A stretch of DNA of 47,132 nucleotides from Chloroflexota bacterium (GCA_016209205.1 JACQWQ010000097.1:1-47132); one strand, 5' to 3'. Counted from the first letter of the stretch, positions 21,492 to 29,685 are shown. Notes: generated by a model from the letters alone, not told the origin. Numbers and translations are program-made.

Positions 21492-22397
21492 ATGACCACT
21501 CACCACTTTTTCCCAACTCACTATCACGTCACGCTCGGTTCGCATGCACCCGTCTTGTACATCGCCGACGGCGATACAGTGATTACGACGACGGTGGACG
21601 CGCACGGCAAAGACGCGACGGGGCAAAAAATTACCAGCGGTCCAAATCCGCAGACGGGACCGTTTTTTGTCAACGGCGCAATGCCGGGCGATACGCTCGC
21701 GGTGCATTTCGATTCCATTCTGCCGAATCGCACCTGGGGTTGGACGCGCGACACGTTGGCGACGAATGTAGTTGACCCCGATTATGTGCGCACATTCCCG
21801 CCGCGCGAAATTGCCGATTGGTATGTGGACGTGGAACGACAAATCGCGAAATTGGTTTCCCCGCCGCGCGGTTTGGAACAATTCTCTGTGCCCTTGTCGC
21901 CGATGCTCGGCTGCTTTGGCGTCGCGCCCGCGGAGGGGCAAGCGATTTCGACCATGACCTCTGCCGAACATGGCGGCAACATGGACTATAACGGTTTCGT
22001 GCAAGGCGTGACGGCATATTTTCCGGTGTTTGCGCCCGGCGCGTTGTTGTGTGTCGGCGATGGGCACGCGGTGCAGGGCGACGGCGAAATCATCGGCACA
22101 GGCATCGAGATTTCGATGGACGTACAGTTCACCGTGCGCGTCCGCAAAGGCAAAACGATTCATACGCCGCGCGGCGAGAACGCGGAATTTATTTTTACCG
22201 CCGGCAACGCGCGCCCGCTCGATCAGGCGCTGCAAATCGCGACGACCGAAATGCACCGGTGGTTGATGAGCGATTATGGTTTGGACACGACGGGCGCGAG
22301 TTTGTTGCTGGGACAGTGCGTGCGTTACGCGGTAGGCAACGTGTTCGACCCGGCATACACGATGGTGTGCAAAATGCCGAAACGATTTCTTCCCTAA
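21492..22397 (+). CDS. Acetamidase/formamidase family amidohydrolase
   Basis: 301 residues. PVLYIADGDTVITTTVDAHG, GPNPQTGPFFVNGAMPGDTLAVHFDSI, PLSPMLGCFGVAP, TSAEHGGNMDYNGFVQGVTAYFPVFAPGALLCVGDGHAVQGDGEIIGTGIEISMDVQFTVRV are hallmark FmdA_AmdA segments (metal-binding His and Asp in the GDGHAxQGDGE stretch). It hydrolyses short-chain amides to ammonia and the acid. It lies between the two PYROXD2-like genes and ends about 18 bases before the next start, suggesting that those oxidoreductases form an amide or that formamide arises from demethylation. Confidence 0.92.
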   Translation: MTTHHFFPTHYHVTLGSHAPVLYIADGDTVITTTVDAHGKDATGQKITSGPNPQTGPFFVNGAMPGDTLAVHFDSILPNRTWGWTRDTLATNVVDPDYVRTFPPREIADWYVDVERQIAKLVSPPRGLEQFSVPLSPMLGCFGVAPAEGQAISTMTSAEHGGNMDYNGFVQGVTAYFPVFAPGALLCVGDGHAVQGDGEIIGTGIEISMDVQFTVRVRKGKTIHTPRGENAEFIFTAGNARPLDQALQIATTEMHRWLMSDYGLDTTGASLLLGQCVRYAVGNVFDPAYTMVCKMPKRFLP

Positions 22398-22415
22398 CAT
22401 CATTTGGATTCGATT

Positions 22416-23998
22416 ATGAACAACGCATACGATACCCTCATCATCGGCGCGGGACTGAATGGTCTCACGACGGCGGCGTATCTGGCAAAAGCGGGACAGC
22501 GCGTTTTGATTTTGGAGCAGCGTGATGTCATCGGCGGCGCGGCGGCGACGGAAGAAATTTTTCCCGGATTCAAATTCGATACGGTGACGCACAACGTCGT
22601 CGGACTGCCGATGCAAGTTGCGTTGAATACAACGCCGCGCGAATTGAATTTGGCGCAGTACGGTTTACAGCTCATTGATGCCGACCCGAACATTTACGCG
22701 CCATTGCCGGACGGCGAAGGGATTACGCTGTGGCGCGACGACGACAAAACGGTGGAATCCCTTCGACGCTTTTCGCCACACGACGCGGCGCGGTGGGTCC
22801 CATTCAAAACGCGCGTGACCAAACTCGCGGCGGTGTTGGCGAAACTGCACGCCATCACCCCCCCCCGCGTCGGCGACCTCGACGCGGCGCAGTTGTGGAC
22901 GCTGGGCAGTTTGGGTTTGAAACTGCGCGGCTTGGGCAAACGCGACCTGCCCGCATTTTTGCGTGCGCTGGCGATGCCCGTCCAAGATTTGCTCGACGAT
23001 GAATTTGAAAACGATTTGCTAAAGGGCGCGCTGGGCAGCGTCGGCGTGCGCGGCATTCGGCTCGGGCCGCGCGGCACGGGCACAGCGTACAATTTTTTGC
23101 GCGGATGTACAAACAACGCGGTGGGCGCGACGATTTACGTACGCGGCGGCGTCGGCAATTTGGCAAACGCGTTGGCGCAATGTGCACAGGCGCACGGCGC
23201 GACGATTCGCACGAATGCGCCGGTGGTCCACATCCAGGCGCGCAAACAAAATGTAGGGGCGCACCTTTATGGTCGCCCCCTTTATGGTCGCCCCCCGCGC
23301 CGCGCGTGGTTTCCGCAATTGACCCGCGCCGCACCTTTTTGAATTTGATTGACCCGCTGCAGCTCGACCCGACGTTTGTTTCGCGCGTGCGCAACATTCG
23401 AATGCAGGGCGTGGTCGCCAAAGTGAATCTCGCGCTCGACGCGCTGCCCAGTTTTCGCGGCGCGTCGCCGGAGCAGTTACGCGGCGCCATCGTCATTGCG
23501 CCGAATTTGGATTACATCGAACGCGCGTATGATGCCGCAAAGTACGGCGCAATGTCGCCGCAGCCGCTGCTTGAAGTGACGATTCCTACATTGAGCGATC
23601 CGTCGCGCGTACCGCAAGGCAAACACGTCATGTCGGTGTGGGTGCAGTACGCGCCGTACAAATTGGAAATTGGAAATTGGAAATTAGAAAAGGAAAAGTT
23701 GGGGCATTGGGTGATTAGGGCATTGGAAGAGTATGCGCCGAATCTCCAATCTCTCGTTCTCCATTCTCAAATTCTCACCCCTTGTGATTTGGAGGAGACG
23801 TACGGCGTGACGGAGGGCGATTTGAATCACGGGCAAATTGCGCTCGACCAATTCTGGTTCATGCGCCCCGTGCCCGGTTTCGCGCAGTATCACGCGCCGC
23901 TGGATGGATTGTATTTATGCGGCGCGGGGGCGCATCCTGGCGGGTTGCCGTGCGCGGCGGGACGGAATGCGGCGCGGGAAATTTCAAAACGGAGCTGA
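22416..23998 (+). pseudogene. PYROXD2/phytoene-dehydrogenase-like oxidoreductase, frameshifted
   Basis: Paralog of the gene at 19176. The N-terminal YDTLIIGAGLNGLTTAAYLAKAGQRVLILEQRDVIGGAAATEEIFPGFKFD and C-terminal LYLCGAGAHPGGLPCAAGRNAAREI FAD motifs are intact. At about 23253-23300 a GTAGGGGCGCACC...GGTCGCCCC repeat with a duplicated CTTTATGGTCGCCCCC unit replaces roughly 25 residues and shifts the frame, so the first half stops at 23342 and the rest (VVSAIDPRRTFLNLIDPLQ) is in another frame. A second, in-frame heptad insert (TTGGAAA, 23661-23695) follows VQYAPYKL, the same place where the paralog carries its repeat. Confidence 0.85.
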
Positions 23999-24005
23999 AT
24001 TCTTT

Positions 24006-24067
24006 ACCAAAGTTATACCAAGATTAAACCTTTTCAAAACCTTTTCTTTGACAATGTCTGCTATAAT
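24006..24067 (+). promoter_or_regulatory. Promoter of capD operon with four 11-bp-phased ACC motifs
   Basis: ACC at 24006, 24017, 24028 and 24039, exactly 11 bp apart; then 20 bp; then TATAAT (24062-24067). Arrangement and flanking sequence (TTTACCAAA...ATTAAACC...AAAACCTTTTC) match the antiterminator promoter at 1182-1243. The last motif covers the -35 position, as for class II activation by an OmpR/PhoB-type regulator. Confidence 0.7.
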
Positions 24068-24097
24068 GGCAGACAGGAAGAGAACAATGGGACAGGT

Positions 24098-24186
24098 CGG
24101 CATGTCACACGACCCGTCCTTTGTTTTCCCCACGGTTTGACAGCAGTTTTGCATGGGAATCTGTCAAACCGGCGGAGCGCGCCTCC
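24098..24186 (+). promoter_or_regulatory. Conserved antitermination-type leader upstream of capD
   Basis: Contains GGTCGGCATG, CGACCCGTCCTTTGTTTT, a perfect 10-bp stem GGTTTGACAG/CTGTCAAACC (24134-24143/24161-24170) and GGCGGAGCGCGCCTCC (24171-24186), in the same order as the leader of the NusG-like gene. Two more hairpins lie downstream: TGTCATATCGAACCACTGC with its complement (24256-24308), and CTGCGAGAAATCTC/GAGATTTCTCGCAG (24356-24397). Confidence 0.65.
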
Positions 24187-24537
24187 AAGTCGTCACTGTG
24201 ATTCGCCGAACTCGTTGTTATACTGCGCGAGGTAACAAATTGCGCTTTTCTATGCTGTCATATCGAACCACTGCCACGCTTCGCTCGCAGCAGTGGTTCG
24301 ATATGACACCCCCCTGCCAAGTTCTGAGCAGCTCCTCAATTCTTCGGGGTAAACTCTGCGAGAAATCTCGGTTTGGCGCAAATGAGATTTCTCGCAGAAA
24401 CCGCTGCTCGGGAAATTCCGCCCATAATCCACGAATTATCGCGCGTAGTTCGCGCACCGAATTACACGAATAAAATTAGTGTTATTCGTCGCGCGGAGTT
24501 CGCGCAATTATTCGCGGAAGGAAAGGAGCTTACCCCG

Positions 24538-26478
24538 ATGCTGCGAAACGTCGTGACCCACCGCATGACCGAAACTGTTCTGCAATTGCGTAACCGTCAT
24601 TTTCTTTACCTCGACGTTATTTTGGTGCTGCTCATTCCGCTGGTCGCGCTGGCGCTGCGCACGGATAACGCGCTGGACGCCGACTGGGCGCCCTCGCTCC
24701 TCGTCTATACCCTCGTTAGCTTGCCGTTGTGGATCGCCACTTTTGTTTTGCTGCGCGTCTATGCGCTCAATTGGCAGTACGCCAGTGTGGAGGAACTCTT
24801 GGTACTGGTGCAGGCGGCGCTCCTCGGCACGCTGGTCAATGCGTTGGTCTTTTTTTTCCTCCTTCGCCCGCTGGGTTTGGTCGCCGAGGGCTTTCCGCGC
24901 TCGATGCCTTTTATCGTCGGTTTGTTGACCTTGAGCGCCATCGGCGCCACGCGCGGCGGGGTGCGTTGGCTGCACCGGCGGCAGCGGTATCACGGGGCGA
25001 CGGCTGCTCCCTCCAAGCGTGTGGCTGTGTACGGCGCGGGGGAGGCGGGGGTGCTGATCGTGCGGGAACTGTTGGCGAATCCGCAGCTGGGCATGACGCC
25101 GGTGGCACTTCTGGACGACGACGCGCGCAAGCACAAGACGATGATTCAAGGTGTTTGCGTGGCAGGGGGCCGCGACGCGCTGGCGCGAATGGCGCGTAAC
25201 GGCGAGATCGCGCAAGTGATTATCGCCATGCCCACCGCGCCGGGCAAGACGCTGCGCGACATTACCCAACAGTGCCTCCAGTCCAATGTGCGGGTGCAAA
25301 CCGTGCCCGGCATTTATGAGCTGTTGAACGGGACCGTCACGGTCAACAAACTGCGCGACGTGGAGATCGAAGATTTGCTGCGCCGCGCGCCGGTTCGGAC
25401 GGAAGGGGCAGACATTGAACGTTTCGTGCGCGGCAAGTGCGTTTTGGTGACCGGCGCGGGCGGTTCGATTGGCGGCGAATTGTGCCGACAGATTGCGCGC
25501 GGCGCGCCGGCGCAAATCATTTTGCTGGGGCACGGCGAGAACAGCATTTTCATGCAGAGCAACGCGCTCGCGCCCGCGTTTCCCCAAGTCCGGTTTCCCT
25601 CGGTCATCGCCGATGTGCGCTATGCGCCGCGTATGAATGCCGTGCTGGCGCGCTATCGTCCCGAATTGATTTTTCACGCGGCGGCGCACAAGCATGTGGC
25701 GTTGATGGAGAGCAATCTCGAAGAGGCCGTGACCAACAACGTGCTCGGCACGCGCGTCATGTTGGATGCGGCGGACGCGCACGGGGTTGAAACGTTCGTA
25801 ATGATTTCCAGCGACAAAGCGGTGAACCCCGCGAGCGTAATGGGCGCGACGAAACGCGTGGCGGAATTGTACGTGCACGCGCGCGCGTTGGAAACGGGGC
25901 GGCGTTATGTGGCGGTGCGCTTTGGCAACGTGCTCGGCTCGCGCGGCAGCGTCGTGCCGCTGTTCAAGCAGCAGATTGCAAACGGCGGGCCGGTGCAAGT
26001 GACGCATCCGGAAGTGCGCCGTTTTTTCATGACGATTCCCGAAGCGGTACACCTGGTTTTGCAGGCGGCGACGCTCGGACGCGGCGGCGAAATTTTCGCG
26101 CTGGATATGGGCGAACCGATCAAGATCGTGGATTTGGCGCGGGACTTGGTACGGCTGAGCGGGCTGCAGGTCGGGCGCGACATTGAGATCGAGTTTATCG
26201 GTCTGCGCCCCGGCGAGAAATTGTTTGAAGAATTGTTCGTGCCGGGGGAGTTGTACGAGCGGACGACGCGCGAAAAAATCTTTGTCTCGCGCAACGGGGT
26301 CACACCTTCCGCCGACGCGCACGCGCGTTTGTACGCGGAAATTGACGCCCTCGTAGCAGCCGCACGCGCCGGCGACGCGGACTGCGTGCGCGCACAATTG
26401 GCGGCGCTTGTGCCCGAGTTTCAGAATAGCGATCATCTGCCATCCGCCATCCGCCATCTGCCACCTGCTGACCCATGA
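24538..26478 (+). CDS. CapD/FlaA1/WbpM-type membrane nucleotide-sugar dehydratase
   Basis: 646 residues. Four hydrophobic segments in the first 150 residues (FLYLDVILVLLIPLVALAL; LLVYTLVSLPLWIATFVLL; LLVLVQAALLGTLVNALVFFFLL; MPFIVGLLTLSAIGA), a first nucleotide-binding domain (VAVYGAGEAGVLIVREL) and the catalytic SDR domain: VLVTGAGGSIGGELCRQI, FHAAAHKHVALMESN, MISSDKAVNPASVMGATKR. Members convert UDP-GlcNAc to 4-keto-6-deoxy sugars for capsule or glycan synthesis at the inner face of the membrane. The ATG at 24538 has AAGGAG nine bases upstream; an earlier in-frame start at 24373 lies in leader hairpins. The C-terminal tail (SDHLPSAIRHLPPADP) is encoded by a CGCCATC heptad array. Confidence 0.92.
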   Translation: MLRNVVTHRMTETVLQLRNRHFLYLDVILVLLIPLVALALRTDNALDADWAPSLLVYTLVSLPLWIATFVLLRVYALNWQYASVEELLVLVQAALLGTLVNALVFFFLLRPLGLVAEGFPRSMPFIVGLLTLSAIGATRGGVRWLHRRQRYHGATAAPSKRVAVYGAGEAGVLIVRELLANPQLGMTPVALLDDDARKHKTMIQGVCVAGGRDALARMARNGEIAQVIIAMPTAPGKTLRDITQQCLQSNVRVQTVPGIYELLNGTVTVNKLRDVEIEDLLRRAPVRTEGADIERFVRGKCVLVTGAGGSIGGELCRQIARGAPAQIILLGHGENSIFMQSNALAPAFPQVRFPSVIADVRYAPRMNAVLARYRPELIFHAAAHKHVALMESNLEEAVTNNVLGTRVMLDAADAHGVETFVMISSDKAVNPASVMGATKRVAELYVHARALETGRRYVAVRFGNVLGSRGSVVPLFKQQIANGGPVQVTHPEVRRFFMTIPEAVHLVLQAATLGRGGEIFALDMGEPIKIVDLARDLVRLSGLQVGRDIEIEFIGLRPGEKLFEELFVPGELYERTTREKIFVSRNGVTPSADAHARLYAEIDALVAAARAGDADCVRAQLAALVPEFQNSDHLPSAIRHLPPADP

Positions 26479-27164
26479 AGGTTTCGATTGTCATTCCTTG
26501 TTACAACGAGCGCGAGACCATCGAGCAAATCGTGCGCGCGGTGACGAATGCACCGGTCGCGGACAAGGAAATTATTGTGGTGGACGATTGTTCGACCGAC
26601 GGGACGCGTGAGGTGATCGAGACGCGGGTCAAGCCGCTGGTGAGCCAGGTGATTTATCACGAGCGCAATCAGGGCAAGGGCGCGGCGCTGCGGAGCGGTT
26701 TTGCAGCGGTGACCGGCGACGTGGTGATTATTCAGGACGCGGATTTGGAGTATGACCCCCAAGAATATCCGCGCCTGCTCCAACCGATTCTCGACGGCAA
26801 GGCGGACGTGGTGTACGGCTCGCGTTTTACCGGCGCGGCAGCGCACCGCGTGGTCTATTTTTGGCACATGGTCGGGAATAAACTGTTGACGCTCACCTCG
26901 AACATGTTCACCGATTTGAATCTGACCGACATGGAGACGTGTTTCAAAGTCATGCGCACGGAGCTGGTGCGGCAGATTCACATTCAAGAAAATCGTTTTG
27001 GGTTCGAGCCGGAGATTACGGCGAAACTGGCGAAACTCAAGCCGCGCATCTACGAAGTGGGGATTTCGTATTACGGGCGCACATATCAGGAAGGCAAAAA
27101 GATTGGTTGGAAAGATGGGGTGCGCGCGATTTATGCGATTGTGAAATATAACGTGTTTGGGTGA
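26475..27164 (+). CDS. Family 2 glycosyltransferase (dolichyl/polyprenyl-phosphate sugar synthase-like)
   Basis: 229 residues, GT-A fold: MKVSIVIPCYNERETIEQIV, IIVVDDCSTDGTREVIE, GKGAALRSGFAAVTGDVVIIQDADLEYDPQEYP (DAD metal-binding motif), VVYGSRF, MFTDLNLTDMETCFKVMR and FGFEPEITAKLAK. There is no membrane helix, as in the catalytic part of DPM1/polyprenyl-phosphate glycosyltransferases. The ATG overlaps the capD stop by 4 bases, so the two form an operon behind the antitermination-type leader. The stop is followed immediately by a GA-rich array (27165-27215). Confidence 0.92.
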   Translation: MKVSIVIPCYNERETIEQIVRAVTNAPVADKEIIVVDDCSTDGTREVIETRVKPLVSQVIYHERNQGKGAALRSGFAAVTGDVVIIQDADLEYDPQEYPRLLQPILDGKADVVYGSRFTGAAAHRVVYFWHMVGNKLLTLTSNMFTDLNLTDMETCFKVMRTELVRQIHIQENRFGFEPEITAKLAKLKPRIYEVGISYYGRTYQEGKKIGWKDGVRAIYAIVKYNVFG

Positions 27165-27877
27165 GGGGAGGGAGAGGGGAAGAGAAGGCGAGAGAGGGCG
27201 AGGGAGAGGGCAATCCGACGTCCCCCTCCTTCCACGAGCCCGGGACGCGCGCTGTGATACTCTTTTCCGTTCACGCGTTTTGTGACTGCGTAGCCGTATA
27301 GCGTGCGATGGAGCGCGCCCTTGGTCGCCGCATCGAGTCCCTGGGTGGAATACGTAATCAGGACCAGGGGTTCAGCCCGTGGCTGGGCGAGCGCTGCCAA
27401 GAGCAACGCCGGGTTTCCCCACAGCACAACGCCTTCCTTGGCCACCTGCCAGACAAAGTGGGGGTCGAGGTTCGGATCGCGCAGGTTGACATAGACGAAC
27501 GAGAAGGAATTTGCCAGATCGAACTTGTCCGCAATGAACGACGACACGCGCAGCGCCGTCTCTGCCTCGGGTCCGAGTTCGGGATCGTGATCCGTTTCAA
27601 ACGCCAGTAGAATGTCAATATCGCTCTTTTTGCGAAATTCTCCTGTTACCGTCGAACCGAACAACACGGCAAAGCGCAGATGGGGAATACTGCTGGCATA
27701 ATCCACGAAACAGCCGAGCGCGGGATAGAGCGCTTCGGGAATACCTAGCGCGAATTCCACTTTGATTGGTGGGCAGACCTTTCGGGTTTTCGGAAACCCG
27801 AAAGGTCTGCCCACATACGAATCAGGAATCCGCTCTAGGTTGACCAGTCCTCGATTTGCTTTAACAGTTTCAGACAT
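27131..27877 (-). CDS. MNT-type nucleotidyltransferase, N-terminus altered by a MITE
   Basis: Core: LRFAVLFGSTVTGEFRKKSDIDILLAFETDHDPE, the GS-x10-DxD signature of minimal nucleotidyltransferases (MNT antitoxins of HEPN/MNT pairs), followed by FSFVYVNLRDPNLDPHFVWQVAKEGVVLWG. The ATG at 27877 (MSETVKANRGLVN) overlaps the end of the HEPN-like gene. Between VN and GIPEALYP lies a TA-flanked MITE (27746-27838) translated in frame as about 30 extra residues (LERIPDSYVGRPFGFPKTR...). The last 25 or so residues come from a GA-rich repeat and run 34 bases into the end of the convergent GT2 gene, so the native C-terminus is lost as well. Confidence 0.75.
   Translation of the reverse strand: MSETVKANRGLVNLERIPDSYVGRPFGFPKTRKVCPPIKVEFALGIPEALYPALGCFVDYASSIPHLRFAVLFGSTVTGEFRKKSDIDILLAFETDHDPELGPEAETALRVSSFIADKFDLANSFSFVYVNLRDPNLDPHFVWQVAKEGVVLWGNPALLLAALAQPRAEPLVLITYSTQGLDAATKGALHRTLYGYAVTKRVNGKEYHSARPGLVEGGGRRIALSLALSRLLFPSPSPHPNTLYFTIA
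27746..27838. mobile_element. TA-flanked MITE, copy E, inside HEPN/MNT overlap
   Basis: One end is intact (GGAATCCGCTCTA, 27825-27837); the other is decayed (TAGCGCGAATTCCACTTTGATTGG). The interior is the CCTTTCGGGTTTT/GGAAACCCGAAAGG hairpin. Its TAG end supplies the stop of the HEPN-like frame, while the MNT frame reads straight through. Confidence 0.85.
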
Positions 27878-28242
27878 TCTTGCACCACGTTTCCGTTTCC
27901 CTTGGCGCCGTACCATCTTCCGACACGCAGTTGATCCAACCGTTCAAACGCTTCGGCAATCTCGGTGGCTTGGTTTTTCCGCAGCAGACGCGCAACGCCT
28001 TCGTGAGTATCAAGGTGTTGTCTGATCCTTCGCTTTGCTCAGAGTTTGTGAAAATATCCCCCTTCTTCGCCGCAATGGACTGCGTTACCGCAACATCTAG
28101 TAGGTCATTGGTTGTGTCCATACTAGATATGGGCGCAAGCCGTCTACGGAGGGGTTAGATTCACAAACTCTCAGGAGGGCAGAAGGCGCTCCAGACTTGC
28201 GCGAATTTCGTGCGCTTTTGCCAGATGTCCTTGTCGATTCAT
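27835..28242 (-). pseudogene. HEPN-like toxin gene split by a 127-bp element
   Basis: The first part (28242-28174) reads MNRQGHLAKAHEIRASLERLLPS, then stops in the inserted element. After the element and a CTGAGCAAAGCGAAGG repeat the reading resumes as QHLDTHEGVARLLRKNQATEIAEAFERLDQLRVGRWYGAKGNGNVVQECLKLLKQIEDWST, an all-helical segment resembling HEPN proteins with a basic RxxxY/RWYG patch. It lies upstream of and overlapping an MNT gene, the standard HEPN-MNT toxin-antitoxin order. HEPN assignment is by helix pattern and neighbour, not by a strong motif. Confidence 0.6.
28043..28169. mobile_element. 127-bp element, copy 1 (target CTCAG)
   Basis: The ends AGTTTGTGAA and TTCACAAACT are perfect inverted repeats, flanked by CTCAG on both sides (28038-28042 and 28170-28174). 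The left flank is the end of a CCTTCGCTTTGCTCAG dispersed repeat. Near-identical copies are at 40673-40799, 46192-46318 and (inverted) 43056-43182. Confidence 0.92.
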
Positions 28243-28357
28243 CGGATACCTCTGTGACAGGGTTACAGAAAAAGACCAATCGTGTGGATTCTGTAAACGC
28301 GATTCAAGAATAGTTTACTACGGTTGAGCTAGCGTTACAAATCGCGTATCGCCAAAA

Positions 28358-28489
28358 GCACTACACATTGCGTTGGAAACGAGCTGCGCGTGGAATCCGC
28401 CGCCGGAATATGTGGTTGAGGATGTGGCGCGGACGGCGGCGAAGATTGTGTTGGGGTATCAGCAGCCGGCTGCCGCGCGTGGCGCGTGA
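28358..28489 (+). pseudogene. 3' end of a UDP-GlcNAc 2-epimerase (wecB-like) gene
   Basis: ALHIALETSCAWNPPPEYVVEDVARTAAKIVLGYQQP matches the C-terminal helix region of non-hydrolysing UDP-GlcNAc 2-epimerases (NPxxYGxGxAAxRIV-like). The rest of the gene is not upstream; the middle part lies 2.2-2.7 kb downstream (30609-31188), whose end (EPEMILQ) would join in frame to this ALHIALE. The gap 28243-28357 shows no gene. Confidence 0.65.
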
Positions 28490-28513
28490 GCGTACGTAAA
28501 GATTCAAAAACCT

Positions 28514-28542
28514 TTGACAGGCGCGCGTGGGGCGACTATAAT
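28514..28542 (+). promoter_or_regulatory. Sigma-70-type promoter for the aspartyl-protease-like gene
   Basis: TTGACA (28514-28519), a 17-bp spacer, TATAAT (28537-28542): a consensus promoter, about 100 bases upstream of the start at 28645. Confidence 0.8.
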
Positions 28543-28644
28543 CGAGGCGCAAGCGCGATGGGGCGCAGTTTTTTGTTTGACCGCGACACGGTTGGCGTTA
28601 AGGAGTTGGAATGCGGGCGTGGAAAAAATTCCAGGAGGTTGGTT

Positions 28645-29058
28645 ATGGGCGAAGCACGGGTAAAGATCAAATTGACTAATGCGGTTGACCAGGCGTTAGT
28701 ACGCCGGGGCTTGATGAAACCAGAGCAGGTGCGCGTGTACGAAGCCGACGCGATGGTTGATACAGGCGCCGTGCGATGTGTGTTGCCTCCGCATGTCGTG
28801 GAACTCTTGGGACTAAACACGGTGGGCAATCGCACTGCCGAATACGCGGACGGGCGACTCGAATCCGTGGCGTTGACCGAGCCGTTTATCCTTGCCGTTC
28901 AGGGGCGCGAGGAAACAGAAGAGGCGCTCGTGTTGGGCGATGAGGTGCTGATCGGGCAGACCGCGCTCGAAAAACTCGATCTGCTGGTAGATTGTGTCAA
29001 TCAGCGACTCGTTGCCAATCCTGCTCATCCTGATCAGCCGGTGTCGAAGGTCAAATAG
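28645..29058 (+). CDS. Clan AA retropepsin-like aspartic protease
   Basis: 137 residues. EADAMVDTGAVRCVLPPHVVELLGL (about residues 33-57) contains the catalytic D-T-G of a single-lobe, retroviral-type aspartic protease, and VLGDEVLIGQTALEKLDLLVDCVNQRLV is the typical second half (LIGxxxLexldlxVD). Small clan AA proteins are common in Cyanobacteria and Chloroflexota, with unknown substrates, and probably act as dimers. The ATG is well supported by AGGAGG six bases upstream. Consensus promoter at 28514-28542. Confidence 0.85.
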   Translation: MGEARVKIKLTNAVDQALVRRGLMKPEQVRVYEADAMVDTGAVRCVLPPHVVELLGLNTVGNRTAEYADGRLESVALTEPFILAVQGREETEEALVLGDEVLIGQTALEKLDLLVDCVNQRLVANPAHPDQPVSKVK

Positions 29059-29234
29059 TCGCGTGGTCGGAGCCCTCAGTATGCGACCCGCCATCCGCGA
29101 TAGGCGATTCGCCATCTGCGATCTGCTGTTCGATAATTGGATGGTTGGGTAGTTAGCAATTTGCTATCTGCCGTTTGTTCAATGACGCCGTTTCCGATTT
29201 ACCATTGGGCAGAGAACCGGGAGAGAGAAAGGCA

Positions 29235-29444
29235 ATGCGATTCAGCGAACTGGTCAAACTACTCGAACGAAATGGGTTCCGGCTTGTGCGTGAAAAAGGA
29301 TCAGTCCGCTACTATGCAAAAGAGGGAGTGGACCGATTGATTCGTGTGGATTTTCATGGAAGCAAAGAAGTACCAACCGGAACGCGTAATGCAATTTTGA
29401 AAGCGGCTGGACTCAAAGGGAAGGGAGACGCGGACGATGCTTAG
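29235..29444 (+). CDS. hicA: HicA-family mRNA interferase toxin
   Basis: 69 residues: MRFSELVKLLERNGFRLVREKGSVRYYAKEG...IRVDFHGSKEVPTGTRNAILKAAGL. The dsRBD-like HicA fold is evident, with the catalytic His in DFHGSKEVPxGTxxxILK. It overlaps the following HicB antitoxin gene by 8 bases, the normal toxin-first order. GAAAGG lies before the start. Confidence 0.93.
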   Translation: MRFSELVKLLERNGFRLVREKGSVRYYAKEGVDRLIRVDFHGSKEVPTGTRNAILKAAGLKGKGDADDA

Positions 29445-29685
29445 ACTAAAATACTCTTTGGTTATCGAAGCGACCGATGACCCCAACTTTTTCGGGTTTT
29501 ACTCACCAGACCTGGAAGGCTTTACAGGAGTTGGCAATTCGATTGAGGACTGCATCTACAAAGCCACCTGGGGTATGGAAGAACACCTGGCGCTCTTGCG
29601 AGAGCAGAAGTTGAGCGTTCCACCACTCTCGCCCCATCCGAGTATCATCATTGAGAATGAGCAGCGTGCGCCACAGCCCGCATAG
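29437..29685 (+). CDS. hicB: HicB-family antitoxin
   Basis: 82 residues: LKYSLVIEATDDPNFFGFYSPDLEGFTGVGNSIEDCIYKATWGMEEHLALLREQKLSVPPLSPHPSIII. The partial RNase-H-like HicB fold is complete (YxxxxPDLxGFxxxGxxxEexxxxaxexxexhL). It neutralises HicA and lacks the extra C-terminal DNA-binding domain, so autoregulation may be weak. Confidence 0.92.
   Translation: MLRLKYSLVIEATDDPNFFGFYSPDLEGFTGVGNSIEDCIYKATWGMEEHLALLREQKLSVPPLSPHPSIIIENEQRAPQPA

Noticed and set aside
24048-24067. TTGACA at 24048 as the -35 of the capD promoter
   Set aside because: Only 8 bp separate it from TATAAT, and the hexamer is not conserved at the antiterminator promoter (GTGACA), whereas the ACC ladder is.
24508-26457. 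Long open frame of 649 codons on the minus strand opposite capD
   Set aside because: It mirrors the third-codon GC bias of capD, is rich in Arg/His/Gln, has no recognisable domain, and capD on the plus strand is certain.
27131-27220. C-terminal tail of the MNT protein as a genuine domain
   Set aside because: It is encoded by a GA-rich array and by antisense of the GT2 gene end; treated as read-through sequence.
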